Source: Nitrospirota bacterium (lineage in GTDB: Bacteria; Nitrospirota; Thermodesulfovibrionia; UBA6902). From it: a stretch of 64,000 nucleotides of DNA. Below are positions 50,135 to 58,955 of this stretch, one piece after another; the stretch's first letter is position 1, and every line of letters begins with the position of its first letter. The stretch spans positions 1-64,000 of the forward strand of contig JACRHD010000004.1 of assembly GCA_016234115.1 (NCBI GenBank). The letters are read 5' to 3'. Both the position numbers and the translations under genes were made by a program. The notes under the pieces are model-generated. The model worked only from the letters and a program-made list of their open reading frames with translations, made no database searches and was not told the origin of the DNA.

Positions 50135-50163
50135 GTAGGGGCGGGTTTCAAACCCGCCCCTGC
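50135..50163. repeat. GTAGGGGCG palindrome
   Basis: GTAGGGGCG-GGTTTCAAACC-CGCCCCTGC is a near-perfect 29-bp palindrome 12 bp after the end of the ExeA-type gene. The base of the stem matches the elements at 24343 and 42845 while the tip differs. Confidence 0.85.
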
Positions 50164-50173
50164 AAACTTATAG

Positions 50174-50992
50174 CTACCCGAGGTCCAGGTCGAGGTTTTT
50201 TGCAACAAGCTCGACAGTGTCCCTGTCAATCGGTTTTTGCTTTATGAAGAAGCCTTCAAGGATGGCATTATCACAAATGGTGTTTATCAAGCGGGGATTG
50301 CCCCCTGAATATTTGTGGATATGCGTAACGGCTTCAGGGGTGAATATCTCGTCTTCACAGCCGGCCACCTTAAGCCTGTGCTGAATGTATTGCCGCGAAA
50401 CATTCAGATCGAACCCGTCCAATTTGAATTTTATGGCGATTCTCTGTTTCAGCGGCTCGTCGAGGGCAAGGGCGTCGTCAAGGTCGGACAGCCCGAACAA
50501 CAGCAGCGTCAGAAGCTTTCCCTGTGCCACTTCCATATTGAGCAGTCCGCGGAATTCCTCCATTATCTCCCGGTCCTGAAGCATCTGGGCCTCATCTATC
50601 AGGACAGCGGTCTTCAGGCCGGCTTCATGTATTTCTATCAGCCTCCTGTATAACTGGCCGAGGATGTCGAGTTTGTTCTCGGCCACATTTTCAATGCCTA
50701 ACTGGATGGCGATTTTTCTCAGCAGCCAGTCCGCCGAAACAGATGAATGAAGCACTACAAGCAGAGCGGCCTCATATCTGTCTTCATCCAGCTCATCGAG
50801 GATCCTCCGGGCGAGGGTCGTCTTGCCGGTGCCGATCCCTCCTACCACGACCGCTAATCCCTTCATGGAATCAACGGCATATTTAAGCCGTATAAGCGCG
50901 TCGGTATGCCGCGTATCGCTGAAAAAATACCTGTTGTCGTTTGAATTGGAAAAGGCCTGCTCTTTTAAGTTATAAAATTTCAGATGCTCCAT
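50174..50992 (-). CDS. ExeA/GspA-type AAA ATPase
   Basis: A 272-residue ATPase with the N-terminal signature FYNLKEQAFSNSNDNRYFFSDTRHTDALIRLKYAVDSMKGLAVVVGGIGTGKTTLARRIL (Walker A GGIGTGKTT), Walker B AVLIDEAQML, and a C-terminal lid IHKYSGGNPRLINTICDNAIL. Proteins of this type assist type II secretion secretin assembly (GspA) or polysaccharide and pilus systems. The peptidoglycan-binding tail of full-length GspA is missing. A TPR gene lies upstream on the same strand. Confidence 0.9.
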   Translation of the reverse strand: MEHLKFYNLKEQAFSNSNDNRYFFSDTRHTDALIRLKYAVDSMKGLAVVVGGIGTGKTTLARRILDELDEDRYEAALLVVLHSSVSADWLLRKIAIQLGIENVAENKLDILGQLYRRLIEIHEAGLKTAVLIDEAQMLQDREIMEEFRGLLNMEVAQGKLLTLLLFGLSDLDDALALDEPLKQRIAIKFKLDGFDLNVSRQYIQHRLKVAGCEDEIFTPEAVTHIHKYSGGNPRLINTICDNAILEGFFIKQKPIDRDTVELVAKNLDLDLG

Positions 50993-51088
50993 TTTAATAC
51001 AAATTAGTATACAATGATTAAAGAAATTTTGACCCGGACGATGAATGACCGGGTTGTGCGGCAGAATGAGTGTCAGAGTACAGAAAAG

Positions 51089-52861
51089 CTAAATATACGA
51101 TATCCGGTTTTTTCTGGTCTTCTGTGTCCCTTCAGACTTCATCATAAGGTCCCGCAGGACCTCGAGCTTATGAGAAACGTCCCTGTAGTCCCGGTCCCAT
51201 GCCCTGATCCCGGAATATATCTCAAGGGCCTTGCCGTAATCATTGTTCTGCATGTGCGCCCCGGCCAGCTCATACTCAATATCATGTCGCCGTTCGTCAC
51301 TGCCGGACATTGATTCAAGCAGAGTGTTCAACTCCCCGATTGCATGGACGAAGGCGCCTTTTTCCATGTAGCACATTGCGATCATCCTGGAGCATAACAG
51401 GGCCTTTCCGGGATCCTTTGCCACAACGCGAAATTCCCTGATGGCGTCATCCAGCAGCCCTTTCTGCCTGTATTCAATCCCTGAATTGTACCGCGCTTCA
51501 TAATCCTCTTCGTCGATGTCCGTATATTGTATCTCTTCCGCCGGGGAGTTGTCGGTGGATTGGACTGCTTCTTCCGCAGCAGGGGCCTCAAATGTGGGCG
51601 GCCCTGTTTCCAAAGCGGACATCAGTGAATCAAGCTTGTCCTGGATGTTTATGACGCCGGGACTTTCAACAGGTTTTAAACCTAATAATGTTTCAAGCTC
51701 CTCAATTTTACCCGCAATTGCAATATCATCAGGCCTCAGCTCCGCTAATTCCCTGTAAAGCCCAAGCGCATTCCTGTGCGCCTCCTGCCCTTCAAAAAGC
51801 ATTGCCAGATCATTCAACTCACGTTCCAGAGACTCGTTATCGGCTTTGCCGCGGTAAAAAGTAATGAGTCTTTGCCTGACAGGGACCGGAAATGATTCCC
51901 TGAACTGGTCGAGCAATTCATACGCATCATCCCAGTTTTGGTCCTGCAGCAGATCATCGATGCAGGGCAGCAATATTTCCCATGCCTTTTCGGGCTGCCC
52001 CTCGCTGATATAAACATTGCCTAACATTTTTTTTAAAAAAATGTCGGCCGGCGCTGCCAAAATCAGACCGGAAAGGGTATTTCCGGCGTCATCCGCCTTG
52101 CCTGCCCTGACGGCAAGCTGAACGTATCTTGAAAGGATGTCATTGTCGTTTTGCGAATAATTCAGCGCCTTTTGCTCAAACTCCAGAGCCTGCTCGAGGT
52201 TATTTTGCCTTTCAGCCAGCTTGCTGAGTCCGATAAATGAAGCGACATTCTGCGGATCAATGCCGAGGGCTTTGGAAAAGAATTCAACCGACACGTCAAG
52301 TTCATCTCTTTCGAGATAGTGCCCTGCTATTGCGGCATAATCATTTGCCGCCTTTTCGGGAAGCCCTCTGCTGAGCCATAAATCAGCTATCCTCGTTCTG
52401 ATGCTGATGTCGGAAGGGGTAAGCCGAAGTATTTTATTGTAGATATCAATTGCCTTGTCAGGATTTCCGTCCCTGGATAATTTTTCAGCCGCCTTAATAT
52501 AATACGTAGCCGCGTTGCCGGCAAAGTCTTTTTCCGCGTAAAGGTCGGCTAAAGCCACAAGGGCGCCGACATCGGAAGGAATTATATTCAGGATCTTTTT
52601 ATAGATCGCCACCGCCTTCTGGTGAAAGCCGTCGGTCTTGAACCTGCCGGCCGCCAATGTGAATACTTCGATTGCTTCCGTTTGAAGCCCTTTTTTAAGA
52701 TACAGATCGCCGAGGGTGTTGTAGCTGTTGGCGTCCTCGCGAATGGCGAGAATGCTCTTCCATGCGGAGATGGCCTTGTCGTAGTCGCCTTTTAGGGTAA
52801 AGTGCTGCGCGGATTCCTGAAGTGCGGCGAGGCCGCCTTTCGATTTTTCATTCACATCCAT
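51089..52861 (-). CDS. Large TPR-repeat protein
   Basis: A 590-residue soluble protein made almost entirely of tetratricopeptide repeats. At least ten units are visible (AISAWKSILAIREDANSYNTLGDLYLKKG; AIDIYNKILRLTPSDISIRTRIADLWLSRG; ALEFEQKALNYSQNDNDIL; ALGLYRELAELRPDDIAIAGKIEEL), broken by an acidic linker at about 405-465. The start lies six bases after a TATAAA element on the minus strand. No catalytic domain. Its neighbour is the ExeA-type ATPase, which suggests a shared envelope complex, but this is inference. Confidence 0.85.
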   Translation of the reverse strand: MDVNEKSKGGLAALQESAQHFTLKGDYDKAISAWKSILAIREDANSYNTLGDLYLKKGLQTEAIEVFTLAAGRFKTDGFHQKAVAIYKKILNIIPSDVGALVALADLYAEKDFAGNAATYYIKAAEKLSRDGNPDKAIDIYNKILRLTPSDISIRTRIADLWLSRGLPEKAANDYAAIAGHYLERDELDVSVEFFSKALGIDPQNVASFIGLSKLAERQNNLEQALEFEQKALNYSQNDNDILSRYVQLAVRAGKADDAGNTLSGLILAAPADIFLKKMLGNVYISEGQPEKAWEILLPCIDDLLQDQNWDDAYELLDQFRESFPVPVRQRLITFYRGKADNESLERELNDLAMLFEGQEAHRNALGLYRELAELRPDDIAIAGKIEELETLLGLKPVESPGVINIQDKLDSLMSALETGPPTFEAPAAEEAVQSTDNSPAEEIQYTDIDEEDYEARYNSGIEYRQKGLLDDAIREFRVVAKDPGKALLCSRMIAMCYMEKGAFVHAIGELNTLLESMSGSDERRHDIEYELAGAHMQNNDYGKALEIYSGIRAWDRDYRDVSHKLEVLRDLMMKSEGTQKTRKNRISYI

Positions 52862-52867
52862 ACAGGT

Positions 52868-52873
52868 TTTATA
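52868..52873 (-). promoter_or_regulatory. -10 hexamer next to the TPR gene start
   Basis: TATAAA on the minus strand with a six-base gap (ACCTGT) to the ATG at 52861, a leaderless-type arrangement. Confidence 0.5.
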
Positions 52874-52916
52874 TTAAAAACTTGCAGATGCAAAGTCAAT
52901 TACAAAGATCACTCAA

Positions 52917-53093
52917 AATCCACCACCTAACCACAGAGGGCACAGAGAAGAGATTTATTTATCCGCAGATTACACAGATTTCACAGATTGAAAAAATATT
53001 TCTAAATACATCTGTGTTAATCAGTGTAATCTGTGGATTAATATTTATTTTTTTCCTCTGTGGTCTCTGTGGCTTGTCTTTTGATGGTGAATC
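52917..53093. repeat. 177-bp compound palindrome, copy A
   Basis: Outer arms ACCACAGAGGGCACAGAG and CTCTGTGGTCTCTGTGG enclose inner arms ATCCGCAGATTACACAGATT and AATCAGTGTAATCTGTGGAT. The ends AATCCACCACC and GATGGTGAATC are imperfect inverted repeats outside the stems. It is the same length as copy B at 58190-58366, with about 8 differences by eye. It ends 5 bp before the ubiD stop. Confidence 0.9.
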
Positions 53094-53097
53094 AAGG

Positions 53098-54543
53098 TCA
53101 CTCAATCCCGTATTCTTTCCATCTCGAGGCGACGCGTTTCTTTATCTCTTCGGACATGACTATTTCATTGGGCCATACGCGGGCGAAACCCTCCGACGGC
53201 CACTTCTTTGTCGCGTCGATCCCCATCTTTCCGCCATAAGCCGGGATGTCGGATGCATGTTCAAGCGCATCAAGCGGTCCCTCGACGATAACGGTGTCCC
53301 TTTTCGGGTCCACATTGTTTCCCATCCTCCAGACTACTTCGCTGAGGTCCTGAACATTGACCCACTTATCAACGATTACGATCGCCTTCGTGAAACTCAT
53401 CTGACCCATTCCCCAGAGCGCGTACATCACTTTCCTCGCATGCCCCGGATACCGCTTGTCGATGGAAATAACGGCGAGGTTATGAAAAACGCCTTCAAGA
53501 GGAAGATTCATATCGACGATTTCCGGAAGCTGTTTCTTCAGCAGCGGAAGAAAGATGCGCTCTGTCGCCTTGCCTATGAAACAATCTTCCATAGGCGGTT
53601 TTCCGACAATGGTTGCGGGATAGACGGCGTCTTTTCTGTGGGTGACGCAGGTAATATGGAAAACAGGGTACTCGTCGGCAAGTGAATAGTAGCCGGTATG
53701 GTCCCCGAACGGGCCTTCAATCCTTCTCTCTCCGGGGTCGCAGTAACCCTCAAGAACTATCTCGGAATTTGCAGGGACTTCAAGGTCCACAGTCTCGCAT
53801 TTGACGAGTTCCACCGCCGAGTTTCTCAAAAAGCCTGCAAAGAGCATCTCGTCGACCCCTTCGGGAAGAGGGGCGGTCGCGGAGTACATTACCGAAGGGT
53901 CGGAGCCTATTGCCACGGCGACTTCAAGCCTTTTGCCCTGCTGTTCCGCTTTTCTGTAATGCCGGGCCCCGTCTTTATGCACATGCCAGTGCATCCCGGT
54001 GGTCCTGGAATCATACACATGCATGCGGTACATCCCGCAGTTTCGCTCTCCTTTTTCAGGGTCTTTCGTGAAGACCATCGGCAGTGTGATGAATTTCCCC
54101 CCGTCTTCGGGCCATGTCTTCAGGATAGGGAATATATCGAGGGACGGATTGTCCTTATTGATGACTTCCTTGCACGGGCCGGTCTTTACGATTTTTGGGA
54201 AGAAGTCCGAGAGTTTTTTGAGTTTCGGCAGCGCCTTGAGTTTTTCAAGGAAGTTGGTCGGGATGTCAGGTTCAAGAAATTCAAGAAAACGGACCCCTAT
54301 TTCGTCGAGGCTTTCCACATCCATCGCTAGACGCATCCTCTCATAAGAGCCAAAGGCATTTACAAGTACGGGGAACTTCGAGCCTGCCGGGTTTTCAAAA
54401 AGAAGCGCCGGACCGCCTGCCTTCACGACCCTGTCGTTGATCTCCGCTATCTCGAGGTCAGGGTCTACTGCGGCGCGAATCCTCTTCAGCAATCCCCTTT
54501 TTTCAAGGAGGCTAATAAACTCTCGTAAATCTCTGTAAGCCAT
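53098..54543 (-). CDS. ubiD: UbiD family (prenylated-FMN-dependent) decarboxylase
   Basis: A 481-residue decarboxylase of the UbiD family, which needs prenyl-FMN from UbiX. Motifs: MAYRDLREFISLLEKRGLLKRI at the start, PALLFENPAGSKFPVLVNAFGSYERMRLAM, GMYRMHVYDSRTTGMHWHVHKDGARHYRKAEQ, EIVLEGYCDPGERRIEGPFGDHTGYYSLADEYPVFHIT with the catalytic Glu-Arg region, and VDPKRDTVIVEGPLDALEHAS. The substrate may be 4-hydroxy-3-polyprenylbenzoate or another aromatic acid in quinone synthesis. No ubiX adjoins. Confidence 0.92.
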   Translation of the reverse strand: MAYRDLREFISLLEKRGLLKRIRAAVDPDLEIAEINDRVVKAGGPALLFENPAGSKFPVLVNAFGSYERMRLAMDVESLDEIGVRFLEFLEPDIPTNFLEKLKALPKLKKLSDFFPKIVKTGPCKEVINKDNPSLDIFPILKTWPEDGGKFITLPMVFTKDPEKGERNCGMYRMHVYDSRTTGMHWHVHKDGARHYRKAEQQGKRLEVAVAIGSDPSVMYSATAPLPEGVDEMLFAGFLRNSAVELVKCETVDLEVPANSEIVLEGYCDPGERRIEGPFGDHTGYYSLADEYPVFHITCVTHRKDAVYPATIVGKPPMEDCFIGKATERIFLPLLKKQLPEIVDMNLPLEGVFHNLAVISIDKRYPGHARKVMYALWGMGQMSFTKAIVIVDKWVNVQDLSEVVWRMGNNVDPKRDTVIVEGPLDALEHASDIPAYGGKMGIDATKKWPSEGFARVWPNEIVMSEEIKKRVASRWKEYGIE

Positions 54544-54558
54544 TGCAGAATATGATAA

Positions 54559-54781
54559 CAGTAACAAGTGACAAGTGACAAGTAACGGTATCCATCCAGT
54601 TACAAGTTAAAACACACCCCTGCACCCCTCTCAAGAGGGGACTAAAGACAAGGTCCCCTCCTGGGAGGGGTGGGGGGTGGGTTTCTTTCCTGTACAAAGA
54701 TACACCCTATAACTGAATGGGTATCAAGTAACGAGCAGTTTTCTTGAATTAACGGTTACTCGTTACTCATCACTTGTTACT
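54559..54781. repeat. Triple-nested repeat upstream of ubiD
   Basis: The outermost layer is a GTAACAAGTGACAAGTGACA heptamer arm (54561) with GGTTACTCGTTACTC...CACTTGTTAC (54754-54780). Inside it, GGTATCCATCCAGTTA (54587) pairs with TAACTGAATGGGTATC (54711). Innermost is ACACCCCTGCACCCCTC with GAGGGGTGGGGGGTGGGT (54604-54690). Three different element types are stacked like dolls. Confidence 0.82.
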
Positions 54782-54784
54782 GGA

Positions 54785-55378
54785 TTACAGTTCCCGGCGG
54801 CCTTCGAGGGATTTTGAGAGGGTCACCTCGTCGGCGAATTCAATATCGCCGCCGATGGGGAGCCCGTATGCGATACGGGAGATTTTTGTTCCAAGGGGCT
54901 TCAACGCCCCGGCCAGATATTGCGCGGTGGTTTCCCCTTTAGTATTAGGATTTGTGGCAATGATTACTTCTGAAATGCCGCCCTCCCTCACCCTGTTGAT
55001 CAGCTCATTGATTTTGAGCCGCTCCGGAGTTATGCCGTCAATCGGGGACAGGGCGCCGAGAAGGACATGATAAAGTCCGTTGTAGCTTTTTGTATTCTCA
55101 ATGACAATAACATTGCTCGGCTCCTCGACAACACAGATTATACTCCTGTCCCTCCGGGGATTTGTACAGATCGGGCACAATTCAGACTCGGTGATGTTGA
55201 AGCATTGCCGGCAAAAACCGGCCTTCTTTTTTATCTCGATAATGGCATTGGCAATCGAGACCGCCTCCTGCTCCGGCATGCCCATAATAAAAAAAGAAAG
55301 GCGCTGGGCCGTCTTCCTGCCGATGCCCGGAAGCCTCGTAAGCTCGTTTATCAGATTTTCTACAACACCGCTGTTCAT
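54785..55378 (-). CDS. recR: Recombination protein RecR
   Basis: A 197-residue RecFOR-pathway protein: N-terminal helix-hairpin-helix (INELTRLPGIGRKTAQRLSFFIM), four-Cys zinc finger (CRQCFNITESELCPIC) and a Toprim domain (SIICVVEEPSNVIVIENTKSYNGLYHVLLGALSPIDGI, EVIIATNPNTKGETTAQYLA). It is part of the classic dnaX-ebfC-recR order, interrupted here by repeats in both spacers. Confidence 0.96.
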   Translation of the reverse strand: MNSGVVENLINELTRLPGIGRKTAQRLSFFIMGMPEQEAVSIANAIIEIKKKAGFCRQCFNITESELCPICTNPRRDRSIICVVEEPSNVIVIENTKSYNGLYHVLLGALSPIDGITPERLKINELINRVREGGISEVIIATNPNTKGETTAQYLAGALKPLGTKISRIAYGLPIGGDIEFADEVTLSKSLEGRREL

Positions 55379-55478
55379 AGTTAAGAAATAATCCGCAGAT
55401 TACACAGATTTCGCAGCTTCTGAAAAAAAAGAGATATTATTTAATCTGTGAAATCTGTGGATAAGAATTCTTTGACTG

Positions 55479-55808
55479 TTAGCCGAACATATTCCCCAGG
55501 CCCGGCAGGTTCATCCCCCCGGTCAGCCTGCTCATATCCTCTGAAACCATTTGCTGCGCCCTGCGAAGGGCCTCGTTCACGGCCGCGGCAACCAGGTCCT
55601 GGAGCATTTCAACATCATCGGGGTTGACGACGTCGCGCTCGATCTTTATTGAGACGATCTCCAATGCGCCGTTTGCAGTGACGACAACCATGCCCCCGCC
55701 GGATGACGCCTCGACGGTCTTCTTCTTTGATTCATCCTGTATCCTTCCCATTTCCTGCTGCATTTTCTGGGCCTGCTTCATCAGGTCGCCAAGCATTTTC
55801 TTTGACAT
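55479..55808 (-). CDS. ebfC: YbaB/EbfC family nucleoid-associated protein
   Basis: A 109-residue DNA-binding protein: MSKKMLGDLMKQAQKMQQEMGRIQDE at the start, VEASSGGGMVVVTANGALEIVSIKIERDVVNPDDVEMLQDLVAAAVNEALRRAQQMVSEDM, then a flexible Gly/Leu/Pro tail. GGAGGGACAT before the ATG at 55808 fixes the start. It lies between dnaX and recR as in most bacteria. Confidence 0.95.
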   Translation of the reverse strand: MSKKMLGDLMKQAQKMQQEMGRIQDESKKKTVEASSGGGMVVVTANGALEIVSIKIERDVVNPDDVEMLQDLVAAAVNEALRRAQQMVSEDMSRLTGGMNLPGLGNMFG

Positions 55809-55825
55809 ATGTCCCTCCATTCGAG

Positions 55826-55903
55826 ATTAGAGTTAAGAGTCAAGAGGTAAGAGTCAAGAACATCCTTATACATAACTCTTAACTCATAACTCTTGACTCT
55901 TCT
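55826..55903. repeat. Heptamer palindrome (AGAGTTA units) between dnaX and ebfC
   Basis: Left arm AGAGTTAAGAGTCAAGAGGT with AAGAGTCAAGA; right arm ATAACTCTTAACTCATAACT with CTTGACTCTT. Third occurrence of this unit in the window (also 5197 and 26377). Confidence 0.85.
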
Positions 55904-57527
55904 ATTCCTTGTCATCCTCCCCGAGCGACTTCACGTTGACCACGGAACTGTTGAAAATCCTCATGGCATCCTGCACGAGGGGTTCGGCAAAGACCTGCTG
56001 CTTTATTTTATCGATGTCCTTCTTTGTCTCTTTTTGAGGAAGCGCCTGTATCTTCAGTTTGATTTTGTGACCGCTCAACCTATTCAGCAGAGGTTCAATG
56101 ACCGAAGAGTTCTTTTTTATCGAATCGGCAAGCACAGACATCCCGCCGTTGAAGCCTATGGTCAACTCCGCTGTCGTAAGGCCGACAAGTTTCGCCTCCG
56201 AAAGTTTGCATGCAAGCAGATGGTCCTCGGCATCAAGATGCTCAAGGAGTCTCTGCCACAGACCTTCCTTATCGGCGACGGCAGTTTTGATATCGGAATC
56301 AGCGGTTGCCGGTTTTGCTTTATTTTCCGCCGGCGGTTTATCAGGAATTTCGGCCCTCGACGGGGTCCCTGCGGATTCACGGACATAATCCTGCCCCGGT
56401 CCCGCGTCCAACTTCTTCAGGACCTGTTCAATGGAAGTCATTCCTTTTACAAAAGACGTCCTGAGGAGGCCGAGCTCTAAGACGTATCTCGGGTTTACCG
56501 CGTTCCTTACGTCGCTCTCGATCCGGAGGAACTCGGTCAGAAGCAGGGTAAGCTCTTCAATGCCGACATCAGACGAAAAGTCGCGCAGCCGCTTCACTTC
56601 CTCCTCCGTAAACTCAAGAAGGTCCCCCGCATTCCCTGTGATTTTTGCAATCGTAACGTTTCTGAAATGTTCAACAAGCTCTTTCGCTATCTGGCGAAGG
56701 TCATTGCCCCGGTCCGTCAGTTCCTTGATTATGGAAAGTGTCTGCGGTATGTCACCCCTGAGAATGGTTTCGGAAAGGTTAAAAATGATTTCACTCTCGG
56801 GAAGGCCCAGAAGGGTATGGAGCTCCGTTTCCGTTATCTCGTCGCTGAAGGAGTAAGCCTGGTCCAGAAGCGTAAGTGCGTCCCGCATGCTGCCGTCCGC
56901 AGCCCTTGCTATCATATCCAGCGCTTTTTCCCTGATAGTGATGCCTTCCGCTTCTGTAATCTTCCGGAGCTGCTCCTTTATCCTGCTTTTGGCGACCCTG
57001 CGGAATGAATGATGCTGGCATCTGGAGAGGATAGTGGCGGGCACTTTTTTGGGTTCCGTTGTTGCAAATATAAAAACCACATGGGGCGGCGGTTCCTCCA
57101 GCGTCTTCAGGAGCGCATTGAAGGCGGACGTGCTCAACATATGCACTTCGTCGATTATATATATCTTGTATCTTCCGCCCGCCGGGGCGTATTTGACCGT
57201 TTCCCTTAACTCCCTTACCGCCTCCACGCTGTTATTGGAGGCTCCGTCTATCTCTAATACGTCGACGGAATGTCCCTCTGTTATTGCCTTGCAGTTCCGG
57301 CAGTCGCCGCACGGTTCGCTGCCGGTCCTCTGCTCGCAGTTCAGCGCCTTTGCAAGGATGCGCGCAGATGATGTCTTCCCAACGCCCCTCGGTCCGGAAA
57401 AAAGGTAGGCGTGCGCTATCTTTCCGCTTGACAGGGCGTTCTTTAAAGTCGAGACCACGGCCTCTTGCCCGATAAGGTCATCAAAGCCCTGGGGCCGCCA
57501 TTTTCTTGCAAGTACAACGTAACTCAT
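55902..57527 (-). CDS. dnaX: DNA polymerase III subunit gamma/tau
   Basis: The clamp-loader ATPase, 541 residues. MSYVVLARKWRPQGFDDLIGQEAVVSTLKNAL, Walker A GPRGVGKTSSARILAKALNC, the zinc-binding Cys cluster (CEQRTGSEPCGDCRNC), Walker B IYIIDEVHML, sensor ILSRCQHHSF, then a lid and collar and a tau-like C-terminal part from about residue 360 (with a Pro/Lys linker at 375-420). The SRP RNA and a tRNA-Ser lie upstream on the same strand, a frequent arrangement. Confidence 0.96.
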   Translation of the reverse strand: MSYVVLARKWRPQGFDDLIGQEAVVSTLKNALSSGKIAHAYLFSGPRGVGKTSSARILAKALNCEQRTGSEPCGDCRNCKAITEGHSVDVLEIDGASNNSVEAVRELRETVKYAPAGGRYKIYIIDEVHMLSTSAFNALLKTLEEPPPHVVFIFATTEPKKVPATILSRCQHHSFRRVAKSRIKEQLRKITEAEGITIREKALDMIARAADGSMRDALTLLDQAYSFSDEITETELHTLLGLPESEIIFNLSETILRGDIPQTLSIIKELTDRGNDLRQIAKELVEHFRNVTIAKITGNAGDLLEFTEEEVKRLRDFSSDVGIEELTLLLTEFLRIESDVRNAVNPRYVLELGLLRTSFVKGMTSIEQVLKKLDAGPGQDYVRESAGTPSRAEIPDKPPAENKAKPATADSDIKTAVADKEGLWQRLLEHLDAEDHLLACKLSEAKLVGLTTAELTIGFNGGMSVLADSIKKNSSVIEPLLNRLSGHKIKLKIQALPQKETKKDIDKIKQQVFAEPLVQDAMRIFNSSVVNVKSLGEDDKE

Positions 57528-57531
57528 AAAT

Positions 57532-57629
57532 AAGTAGTTAGTAGATAGTAGTTAGCAGTTAAGGGTAAGGATTAGTAGATTTCTCTTTTTATTCATTCCC
57601 TAACTACTAACTGCTTACTACTAATCCCT
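57532..57629. repeat. Heptamer palindrome (AGTAGTT units) between dnaX and the SRP RNA
   Basis: Left arm TAAGTAGTTAGTAGATAGTA with GTTAGCAGTTAAGGG; right arm CCCTAACTACTAACTGCTTA with CTACTAATCCC. Confidence 0.82.
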
Positions 57630-57640
57630 GTCTTTTAAAA

Positions 57641-57750
57641 GCCGGGTCTTCAGGTAATCCTGCGGCACCCAGGATAACTGCTTACCGTTGCTCCCTTCCG
57701 GACCTGGCGGAGTTCACAGCATACTGTTGCACAGGGCCCAAAGACCCGAC
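57641..57750 (-). ncRNA. ffs: Signal recognition particle RNA (bacterial 4.5S-type)
   Basis: On the minus strand the RNA begins GTCGGGTCTTTGGGCCC and ends GAAGACCCGGC; CGGGTCTT pairs with AAGACCCG as the terminal stem. The conserved apical domain is visible: GCCAGGTCCGGAAGGGAGCA, i.e. the GGAA tetraloop with the asymmetric A/C-rich internal loops that bind Ffh. About 110 nt, the small SRP RNA type. A TTTT run follows the 3' end. Confidence 0.95.
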
Positions 57751-57758
57751 CATTCTTA

Positions 57759-57862
57759 ACAAGTCAGAAGTGAGAAGCAGGAAGTAAGAAGTCCGATATA
57801 TCGGCTTTTGACAGCTTGTGTCGTCAACTTCTCACTTCTCATTTCTTACTTCTCACTTGTCT
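57759..57862. repeat. Heptamer palindrome (AGAAGTG units) between SRP RNA and tRNA-Ser
   Basis: Left arm AAGTCAGAAGTGAGAAGCAG and GAAGTAAGAAGT; right arm ACTTCTCACTTCTCATTTCT with TACTTCTCACTT. Confidence 0.85.
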
Positions 57863-57864
57863 AA

Positions 57865-57955
57865 TGGCGGAGAGGGAGGGAGTCGAACCCTCGAGACGGT
57901 ATTAGCGTCTACACGATTTCCAGTCGTGCTCCTTCGGCCTCTCGGACACCTCTCC
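57865..57955 (-). tRNA. tRNA-Ser (anticodon GGA)
   Basis: A 91-nt class II tRNA on the minus strand. The acceptor stem is GGAGAGG with CCTCTCC, followed by discriminator G and encoded CCA (57867-57865). The anticodon loop CTGGAAA gives anticodon GGA, read for serine UCC/UCU codons. A long variable arm (TAGACGCTAATAGCGTCT) and the T-loop GGTTCGACTCC are present. Confidence 0.97.
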
Positions 57956-57960
57956 TTTGC

Positions 57961-58044
57961 AAAGTTTAGAGTTAAGAGTATAGAGTTTAGTAGAATACTT
58001 TGATGTGTTGACACTAAACTCCAAACTCTGAACTCCATACTCTA
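57961..58044. repeat. Heptamer palindrome (TAGAGTT units) upstream of tRNA-Ser
   Basis: Left arm AGTTTAGAGTTAAGAGTATA with GAGTTTAGTAG; right arm CTAAACTCCAAACTCTGAAC with TCCATACTCT. Confidence 0.82.
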
Positions 58045-58189
58045 TTCATTGCGACTTTGTCCTGCGAAGAAAAGGCCGTATGCAGACGCAGACGATTTTG
58101 GAGTTAGTTTAACATTTTTTTCCGCGGTTGTGTACCGCGTCTTTCACGTCCCCTTGCATAGGGAATAGAGCATAGAGCAAAGACACCAG

Positions 58190-58366
58190 AATCCACCACC
58201 TAACCACAGAGGTTACAGAGAAAAGATTTATTTATCCGCAGATTACACAGATTTCACAGATTGAAAAATTATTTCTAAATACATCTGTGTTAATCAGTGT
58301 AATCTGTGGATAAATATTTATTTCTTTCCTCTGTGGTCTCTGTGGTTTTTCTTTTGATGGTGAATC
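58190..58366. repeat. 177-bp compound palindrome, copy B
   Basis: Same layout and length as copy A at 52917-53093, including the flanks AATCCACCACC and TGATGGTGAATC. It lies in the gene-free stretch between tRNA-Ser and smpB. About 8 substitutions and no indel by eye separate the copies. Confidence 0.9.
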
Positions 58367-58505
58367 CGGGGACACAGGGTTTATTGACAAGAACCTTCAA
58401 ATCTGTGAACAGGGGCTCCTGATTTTTACCCTCTGCCCTATGCTCTTTGCCCTGTGCTCCCGGACAATATTGACTTGCGGGAGACTGTAAGTTATCCTCT
58501 TTGTC

Positions 58506-58955
58506 ATGGAAGAAAAGGTCGTTGCCACCAACAGAAAGGCCTATCATGATTATCACATCGGGGAGACTTATGAAGCCGGAATATCGCTCCTCGGCACGGA
58601 GGTAAAGTCCCTGCGTGAAGGCAAGGCCAACCTGAAAGACAGTTACGCAATTGTTAAGAATAATGAGATGTTCCTTCTTAACTGCCACATAAGTCCGTAC
58701 AGTCACGGAAACATTTTTAACCACGATCCGCTCCGGACAAGGAAACTTCTTCTGCACAGGAAAGAGATAAACAAGCTCTTTGAGCACATGACACAAAAAG
58801 GTTTTACGCTTGTCCCTCTGAAGATATATTTTAAGGATGGAAAGGCCAAAGTCCAGATAGGCCTTGCCAAGGGAAAGAGACAATACGAAAAAAGAGAGGC
58901 GGTAAAGGAAAAAGACGCAAGGCGTGAGATTGAGAGACATTTAAAAAGGAAGTAG
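58506..58955 (+). CDS. smpB: SsrA-binding protein SmpB
   Basis: A 149-residue partner of tmRNA in ribosome rescue. [64 protein letters not shown] is typical, followed by [15 protein letters not shown] and a basic C-terminal tail ([22 protein letters not shown]) that enters the mRNA channel. No ssrA gene is visible in the window. Confidence 0.96.
   Translation: MEEKVVATNRKAYHDYHIGETYEAGISLLGTEVKSLREGKANLKDSYAIVKNNEMFLLNCHISPYSHGNIFNHDPLRTRKLLLHRKEINKLFEHMTQKGFTLVPLKIYFKDGKAKVQIGLAKGKRQYEKREAVKEKDARREIERHLKRK

Noticed and set aside
55902-57527. Programmed frameshift in dnaX (tau/gamma)
   Set aside because: I did not find an A-AAA-AAG-type slippery run with a downstream hairpin at the expected position.
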